Shown here: piece by piece, positions 12,001 through 15,606 of the stretch
Position numbering within the stretch: the stretch's first letter is position 1
Layout of the letters: each line of letters begins with the position of its first letter
Source: Acanthamoeba lenticulata
Taxonomy: Eukaryota > Discosea > Longamoebia > Acanthamoebidae
Assembly (NCBI GenBank): GCA_002179805.1
Contig: NAVB01002036.1
Location: 1 to 15,606, forward strand
Reading direction: 5' to 3'
DNA length: 15,606 bases
The notes under the pieces: model-generated
Told to the model about the DNA's origin: nothing
Seen by the model: the letters and a program-made list of their open reading frames with translations, nothing else
Databases searched by the model: none
Position numbers and translations under genes: made by a program

Positions 12001-15000
12001 GGTGAGTTGGACGGCGAGTTGGACGGCGTGCTCGACGGTGTCCGCGATGGCGAGTTGGATGGCGTCATCGACGGCGAGTTGGATGGCGAGAACGAAGGAG
12101 TCGTCGATGGTGAGTTGGACGGCGTGCTCGACGGTGTGCTCGACGGACTGCTTGATGGCGAGCTGGTGGGCGAGCTGGTGGGCGAGTTGGATGGCGAGAA
12201 CGAAGGAGTCGTCGATGGTGAGTTGGAGGGCGTGCTCGACGGTGTCCGCGATGGCGAGTTGGATGGCGTCATCGAGGGCGAGTTCGACGGCGTGCTCGAT
12301 GGCGTGCTTGAGGGAGTGTTGGACGGCGTGCCTGACGGCGAGTTGGACGGCGTAGTGGAGGGTGAGTTGGATGGCGTGCTCGACGGCGAGTTCGAAGGAG
12401 TCGTCGATGGCGAGTTGGATGGCGTGCTCGACGGTGTCTGCGAGGGCGAGTTGGACGGTGACATGGATGGACTCGGCGAGGACGAGGGCGTGCTCGATGC
12501 TGAAGGTGTGACCGACGGCGAGGGCGACCTCGATGCACTCGCTGACGCAGAGGGACTGCCTGACGATGAAGGCGAGCTCGATGCTGATGGTGTTGGTGAG
12601 GGCGAGCTGGACGGAGTTATTGAGTTGGACGGGCTCGCCGACGACGATGGTGAGCTCGACGCTGATGGCGTGGTAGACACGCTCGGCGAGGGCGACTGTG
12701 AGCCCGACGGCGATGGCGTTTGCGAGGGAGAGCTGGACGGGCTCTGCGAAGGTGTCATCGAGCTCGATGCCGACGGTGTCGATGAGGGCGAGTTGGACGG
12801 CGAAGGTGTCCGCGAGGCAGAGCTGGACGGGCTTGCCGATGCCGAAGGTGTCGTCGAAGGTGTCACCGAAGGGGAGATGGAAGGGTTACGTGAGGGCGTG
12901 GCTGACGGCGAGTTGGAAGCCGATGCCGACGGCGATGGTGATGCCGTATTTGAAGGCGTGGCCGTGTTCGATGACGACGGCGAGCTGGACGGGCTCTGCG
13001 TGGTCGATGGTGATGCAGACGGACTCTGCGAAGGCGACGCCGAGCTCGATGCCGACGGTGTTGACGATGGTGAGCTCGATGGGCTTGTTGACGGCGACCT
13101 GGACGGGCTCTGCGAGGGTGACGCCGAGCTCGAAGCTGACGGTGTAGCCGACGGCGAGCTCGACGGGCTCTGCGTTGGCGATGCTGAGGAAGACGCACTT
13201 GACGAGGGCGACGGCGAGCTGGATGCTGACGGCGTCGATGACGGCGAGCTCGACGGGCTTGCTGACGGCGACCTGGACGGGCTCTGCGAGGTCGAGGGCG
13301 AGCTGGACGGGCTCTGCGTGGTCGACGGTGATGCAGACGGGCTCTGCGAAGGCGAGCTGGACGGGCTCTGCGTAGTCGACGGCGATGCAGACGGACTCCG
13401 CGAAGGCGACGCCGAGCTTGATGCCGATGGTGTCGACGACGGTGACTGCGAGCTTGAGGCTGACGGTGTCGTCGACGGTGAGCTCGACGGGCTCGCCGAT
13501 GGTGACTGCGAGCTTGATGTTGTTGCCGAGGGACTTGCCGAGGGCGATGTCGACGGGCTTTGCGAAGGTGACGCCGAGCTCGAAGCCGATGGTGTCGTCG
13601 ACGGTGAGCTCGACGGGCTCTGTGACGGCGACGGCGAACTGGTGGTCGACGGTGTGACGGACGCGCTCGATGACGGCGAGGGACTCACTGATGGCGACTG
13701 CGGGCTCGACGGCGAGGGCGAGTTGGACGGACTCTGCGTGGACGACGGCGACGACGACGGGCTCATCGAGGGCGATTGCGAACTCGACGGTGATGGCGTC
13801 TGCGATGGTGAGCTGGACTGACTAGCCGATGGCGACGCCGACGGTGAGGTGGACGGGCTTGCCGATGGGGACCGTGAACTAGACGCTGACGGCGATGACG
13901 AGCTGGAAGATGACGGCGACGGCGAGCTTGAAACCGACGGAGTTGACGAAGGAGAAGTTGACGGGCTCCGTGAGGGCGAGCTCGACGCTGACGGCGTAGC
14001 TGACGGCGAGTTGGAAGCGCTTGCTGACGGCGACGCTGATCTTGACGGGCTCGACGATGGTGTCGTTGAGTTCGAGGCCGACGGCGTAACCGACGGCGAT
14101 GGTGTGGCCGAGGGTGAGCGCGTCGGGCTCGCCGTGGATGATGCCGTGCTTGAGGGCGTGGCTGTGCTCGAAGCCGACGGCGAGCTCGACGCTGATGGTG
14201 TGGAGGACGGGCTCTGTGTCGGTGATGCAGACCCAGACGGGCTCGGCGACATCGATGGCGAGCTTGACACCGACGGTGTTGACGAGGGCGAGCTGGACGG
14301 GCTTGTCGAAGGCGACGATGAGCTCGACGCCGACGGTGTGGAGGACGGGCTCGTGGAAGGAGACGTTGTGCCTGACGGTGTGGGTGTCCTTGACGGGCTT
14401 TGGGACGGCGACGCTGAGCTCGACGCTGACGGCGTGGCAGAAGAGCTTGCTGACGGCGACGCGGAGCCTGACGGTGTTGGCGACCTCGACGGGCTGGCAG
14501 ACGCCGATTGACTGCTCGAGGGCGACGGTGAGATGGACGGGCTCTGCGTTGGCGATGGTGACGCTGATGGTGAGCTCGACATGGATGGTGTCGACGACGG
14601 CGAGCTGGATGGGCTTTGCGAAGGCGTCGGAGAGCTCGAAGAGGACGGTGAGCGGGACGGGCTCGTCGACGGTGACTGCGAGCTTGACGCAGACGGTGTC
14701 ACCGAGGGCGAGGTGGACGGGCTCTGCGTGGCCGACGGTGACGCCGACGAACTCTGCGAGGGCGACGCCGAGCTTGACGCCGATGCAGACGGACTCTGCG
14801 ATGGTGACGCCGAGCTTGACACCGATGGTGTCGTCGACGGTGAGCTCGACGGGCTCCTGGAGGGCGACTGCGAGGGACTGGCCGATGGCGAAGGTGTCTG
14901 TGACGGGGAGCTGGACGGGCTCGGCGAGGGTGATGGTGAGCTCGAGGCTGACGGCGTCATGGACGGGCTCGGCGAGAGTGACGGTGAGCTTGATACCGAC

Positions 15001-15606
15001 GGGGTGGACGAAGGTGTCCGCGATGGTGAGGCCGACAGGCTTGTCGATGGCGACGGCGAGCTCGAGGCCGACGGTGTCGACGACGGTGAGATCGACGGGC
15101 TTGCTGACGGCGACCTGGACGGACTCTGCGAGGGTGACGCCGAGCTCGAAGCTGATGGTGTCGTCGACGGTGAGCTCGACGGGCTCGCCGATGGTGACTG
15201 CGAGCTTGATGTTGTCGCCGAGGGACTTGCCGAGGGCGATGTCGACGGGCTTTGCGAAGGCGACGGCGAGCTCGAAGCTGATGGCGTGGTCGACGGTGAG
15301 CTCGATGGACTGGTCGAAGCCGACGGCGAGCTCGTCGGTGAAGGTGTCCGCGACGGGCTCTGCGAGGGTGATACCGAGCTCGATGCTGACGGTGTCGATG
15401 ACGGTGAGTTCGACGGGCTTGCGGACGGCGACCTGGACGCGCTCGGCGAGGGTGATACCGAGCTCGACGCTGACGGTGAGCTGGACGGGGTCTGCGTGGC
15501 CGACGGTGACGCCGATGGGCTTTGTGAGGGCGATGGCGAGTTGGACGGGCTCCGCGTGGTCGACGGTGATGCAGACGGGCTTTGCGAGGGCGACGTTGAG
15601 CTCGAC
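1..15606 (-). CDS. Giant Ser/Pro/Thr-rich tetrapeptide-repeat protein (internal fragment, partial at both ends)
   Basis: The minus-strand frame with codons on + bases 3-5 through 15603-15605 has no stop, giving about 5,201 codons open at both window edges. A stop there would need a + frame-1 codon starting TA after C/T, or CA after T. The only TA codons are three TAGs, each after G, and the only CA codon is one CAC after C. The chain is a degenerate S-P-[T/S]-x repeat with Arg, Ala, Gln, Asn, Val, Ile or Glu at x. It has no Cys, one Trp (11184-11186) and three Tyr. Ser is written both TCN and AGC/AGT at equivalent repeat positions, and Pro and Thr use all four wobble bases, as expected of protein-level constraint. 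No signal peptide, membrane segment or globular domain is visible, so this is an internal stretch. Inference: an extended O-glycosylated surface or wall stalk. No gene name is recognised. The opposing + frame has eight stops and is treated as its shadow. Confidence 0.83.
414..446 (-). other. Degenerate copy of the Y-x-S-H-x-P motif
   Basis: The minus frame reads PMSHAPTRSPV. The S-H-A-P core is kept, with Ser written TCG, His CAC and Pro CCA, but the Tyr is absent and the two residues before Ser are Pro-Met. It lies 116 residues beyond the next copy in protein direction, in line with the spacing of the others. It may be a decayed fourth copy or a chance match, since only four core residues agree. 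Confidence 0.4.
765..806 (-). other. Y-x-S-H-x-P motif, copy 3 in protein order
   Basis: The minus frame reads NTFTYASHLPGFPS. Tyr is TAC at 792-794, Ser TCA at 786-788, His CAT at 783-785 and Pro CCT at 777-779. Hydrophobic Phe residues flank the motif on both sides, unusual in this chain. The + strand complement of the Tyr codon with its neighbour gives the TAG at 793-795. The function is unknown; it could be a processing, binding or interaction site between glycosylated spacers. Confidence 0.65.
984..1025 (-). other. Y-x-S-H-x-P motif, copy 2 in protein order
   Basis: The minus frame reads KSVVYASHAPGLPS. Tyr is TAC at 1011-1013, Ser TCC at 1005-1007, His CAC at 1002-1004 and Pro CCC at 996-998. 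It matches the copy at 765-806 in Y-A-S-H-x-P-G-hydrophobic-P-S, although several codons differ at the wobble base. The complement of its Tyr codon forms the + strand TAG at 1012-1014. Confidence 0.67.
1290..1331 (-). other. Y-x-S-H-x-P motif, copy 1 in protein order
   Basis: The minus frame reads STTVYVSHAPAILS. Tyr is TAC at 1317-1319, His CAC at 1308-1310 and Pro CCT at 1302-1304. The Ser before His is AGC at 1311-1313 instead of TCN, so the residue is kept across two codon families. Gly of the other copies is Ala here, and the following residues are Ile-Leu. This is the first copy met after the decapeptide-repeat region, so it marks that boundary. Confidence 0.65.
2872..3023 (-). repeat. 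About 150-bp segmental duplication, copy A (partner 3790-3941)
   Basis: This block is nearly identical, by eye, to 3790-3941 with a fixed offset of 918 bp (306 codons). Only a few substitutions are apparent, for example CGTCTCAGTC against CGACTCAGTC, and no indels. The near-identity against a background of diverged repeats points to a recent in-frame duplication or gene conversion. Confidence 0.7.
3790..3941 (-). repeat. About 150-bp segmental duplication, copy B (partner 2872-3023)
   Basis: Second copy of the block at 2872-3023. Similarity fades after the shared GTGTGGCCGA at the right end, where this copy continues with a different decapeptide variant. The offset is a multiple of three, so the minus reading frame is kept. 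Confidence 0.7.
4560..5290 (-). repeat. Loosely ordered S/P/T/A repeat between the decapeptide and SPT regions
   Basis: No single unit dominates. The minus frame mixes SPS, TPT and SAS stretches; for example around 4791-4842 it reads MSVTPSASRSPSASAS. Repeats are more diverged from one another than in the flanks, and Ala and Arg are more frequent. It looks like an older transition zone between two arrays that expanded separately. The frame is open throughout. Confidence 0.5.
5290..8040 (-). repeat. SPT-x repeat region with 102-bp and 192-bp higher-order units
   Basis: The minus frame is the purest S-P-T-x tetrapeptide, for example SPTASPTRSPTNSPTTSPTA near 7441-7542. Tetrapeptides are organised into a 34-residue unit (102 bp). 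Using the + string GACCTGGT as a landmark, copies start at 5476, 5578, 5680; 6124, 6226, 6328; and 6520, 6622, 6724, 6826, all 102 bp apart. Longer 192-bp steps occur at 5932 to 6124, 6328 to 6520 and 6826 to 7018, each holding an extra block. After about 7018 the order breaks down into shorter SPT units. Occasional two-residue shifts, such as ATSTPT, reset the tetrapeptide phase inside each unit. On the + strand this reads as VGDLVGLAVGD-type repeats. Confidence 0.75.
5932..6123 (-). repeat. 192-bp expanded higher-order unit, first copy
   Basis: This unit is longer by 90 bp than the standard 102-bp unit because of an extra block at about 5996-6080. A closely matching unit is at 6826-7017 (offset 894 bp) and a more diverged one at 6328-6519. 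The same long variant recurring at intervals among standard units indicates that multi-unit segments were duplicated, not only single units. Confidence 0.65.
8305..8470 (-). repeat. 84-bp imperfect tandem duplication at a repeat-family boundary
   Basis: The string GGCGAGCTTGTGGGGCTCCG occurs at 8311 and 8395, exactly 84 bp (28 codons) apart, and similarity continues for about 65 bp. In the minus frame each copy includes SPTGSPTSTPTRSPTSS-like sequence (the Gly is well supported in the copy at 8395). The pair sits where SPT-x units give way to SPS-x units. Two TGA codons in the + frame (8281, 8377) fall at this junction and are harmless on the minus strand. Confidence 0.6.
8470..11690 (-). repeat. 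SPS-x repeat region (SPSASPSSSPS / SPSQSPSRSPS)
   Basis: The minus frame runs through S-P-S-x tetrapeptides with x mostly Ala, Ser, Gln, Arg or Thr. Thr is less frequent than in the 5290-8040 region because the third residue of the unit is usually Ser. A recurring longer phrase reads SPSTTPSASSSASPS followed by QSPSRSPSASPSSSPS. The Ser at the head of each unit is written AGC/AGT where the + strand has Gly-Leu, and TCN where it has Gly-Asp or Gly-Glu. The single Trp of the chain (TGG, 11184-11186) is here, at a place where equivalent units have Ser TCG. Confidence 0.68.
11224..11430 (-). repeat. About 207-bp long-range duplication, copy A (partner 15094-15300)
   Basis: This block matches 15094-15300 with a constant offset of 3,870 bp (1,290 codons), with a handful of substitutions and no indels that I can see. 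A shorter third relative lies at about 13462-13590. Such close copies nearly 4 kb apart imply recent duplication of a large segment, or conversion between distant units. Confidence 0.7.
11690..12480 (-). repeat. Short-period array, 24-bp unit TPSNSPSS
   Basis: This is the simplest part of the window. The minus frame alternates S-P-S-N and S-S-T-P, giving TPSNSPSS over and over; some units have Ser for Asn, and two have Phe (TTPSFSPSNSP). Phrases are reused at several distances: the block starting at 12073 recurs at 12181 (108 bp), and that starting at 12028 recurs at 12232 (204 bp). High homogeneity makes this the part most likely to vary in length between strains and to be mis-assembled from short reads. 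Confidence 0.68.
12480..15606 (-). repeat. SPS-x repeat region, N-terminal side of the window
   Basis: This has the same S-P-S-x vocabulary as 8470-11690, including the SPSQSPSRSPSASPSSSPS phrase, so the TPSNSPSS array at 11690-12480 appears to have been inserted into, or expanded within, one older SPS-x tract. The tract runs off the right edge without a start or any change in composition, so the N-terminus of the protein lies an unknown distance beyond base 15606. The + frame over 14512-15606 is also open but is again the shadow. Confidence 0.65.
15094..15300 (-). repeat. About 207-bp long-range duplication, copy B (partner 11224-11430)
   Basis: Second copy of the block at 11224-11430. Identity ends abruptly after CGACGGTGAGCT, where this copy continues with a different unit. 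Examples of differences are GGA against GGG early in the block and GATGTTGTC against GATACTGTC in the middle. Confidence 0.7.

Noticed and set aside
1136..13198. Minus-strand Arg/Pro/His/Ser-rich ORFs (for example 1136-2566, 2795-3868, 5921-6664)
   Set aside because: They are third-frame shadows of the same repeats, interrupted by stops, with no consistent repeat-unit conservation.
16..14511. The chain of + strand ORFs in frame 1 (16-795, 802-1014, 1024-1320, 1324-8283, 8404-10695, 10822-13821, 13849-14511, then open to the end) as one or several acidic repeat genes
   Set aside because: Eight in-frame stops split it. No plausible start or ribosome binding site marks each piece, and the stops are explained by Tyr codons or silent changes on the minus strand. 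Gly codon choice before Leu follows the minus reading.
8404..15606. Calcium-binding repeats (EF-hand, thrombospondin type 3 or RTX) suggested by DGELDGLADGD in the + frame
   Set aside because: The spacing does not fit the DxDxDG loop, the Cys pattern of thrombospondin type 3, or the GGxGxDxUx nonapeptide, and the + frame is judged non-coding.
1..15606. CRISPR array or non-coding satellite DNA
   Set aside because: There is no constant repeat with unique spacers. A pure satellite would not be expected to keep one frame open for 15.6 kb, to exchange TCN and AGY Ser codons, or to hold a conserved non-repetitive motif.
1..15606. tRNA, rRNA, insertion sequences, promoters, terminators, origins
   Set aside because: No cloverleaf, inverted terminal repeats, transposase motifs, T-tracts after stems, or AT-rich promoter-like stretches were seen; the composition is uniformly GC-rich repeat.

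Overview
This 15.6 kb window appears to lie inside one very long protein-coding region read on the MINUS strand, partial at both ends. In the minus frame whose codons sit on + positions 3-5, 6-8, ... 15603-15605 I find no stop codon: about 5,201 consecutive codons. The encoded chain is almost entirely Ser/Pro/Thr built from a degenerate tetrapeptide S-P-[T/S]-x (12 bp). It has no Cys, one Trp and only three Tyr. The obvious alternative is the + frame starting at base 1, rich in Asp/Gly/Val/Glu/Leu. It also looks coding but is broken by eight in-frame stops (TAG at 793, 1012, 1318; TGA at 8281, 8377, 10693, 13819, 14509). I read it as the antisense shadow of the minus gene: the two frames share the same wobble base, so each inherits a coding look from the other.

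Layout, in protein direction (right to left). 15606 to about 12480: SPS-x repeats of the form SPSASPSSSPS / SPSQSPSRSPS. About 12480 to 11690: the simplest array, 24-bp units reading TPSNSPSS. About 11690 to 8470: SPS-x again. About 8470 to 8300: an 84-bp imperfect tandem duplication at a family boundary. About 8040 to 5290: SPT-x repeats ordered into 102-bp (34-residue) units, some expanded to 192 bp. About 5290 to 4560: looser mixed repeats. About 4560 to 1332: decapeptide repeats of the type SRTPTPSISE with regular Glu. 1331 to 1: similar repeats carrying a non-repetitive motif, Y-[A/V]-S-H-[A/L]-P-[G/A]-hydrophobic, three clear times and once degenerate. All three Tyr of the chain lie in this motif.

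The likely nature is an extended, disordered, probably O-glycosylated mucin-like or hydroxyproline-rich stalk of a secreted or cell-surface protein; this is inference from composition and periodicity. The organism cannot be named. The sequence is GC-rich with G/C-favoured wobble bases. Long SPT/SPS repeats are familiar from algal and other microbial-eukaryote wall or surface proteins, but giant repeat proteins also occur in bacteria. No start, terminus, signal peptide, globular domain, RNA gene, promoter, ribosome binding site, terminator, mobile element or CRISPR array was seen, so nothing can be said about an operon.
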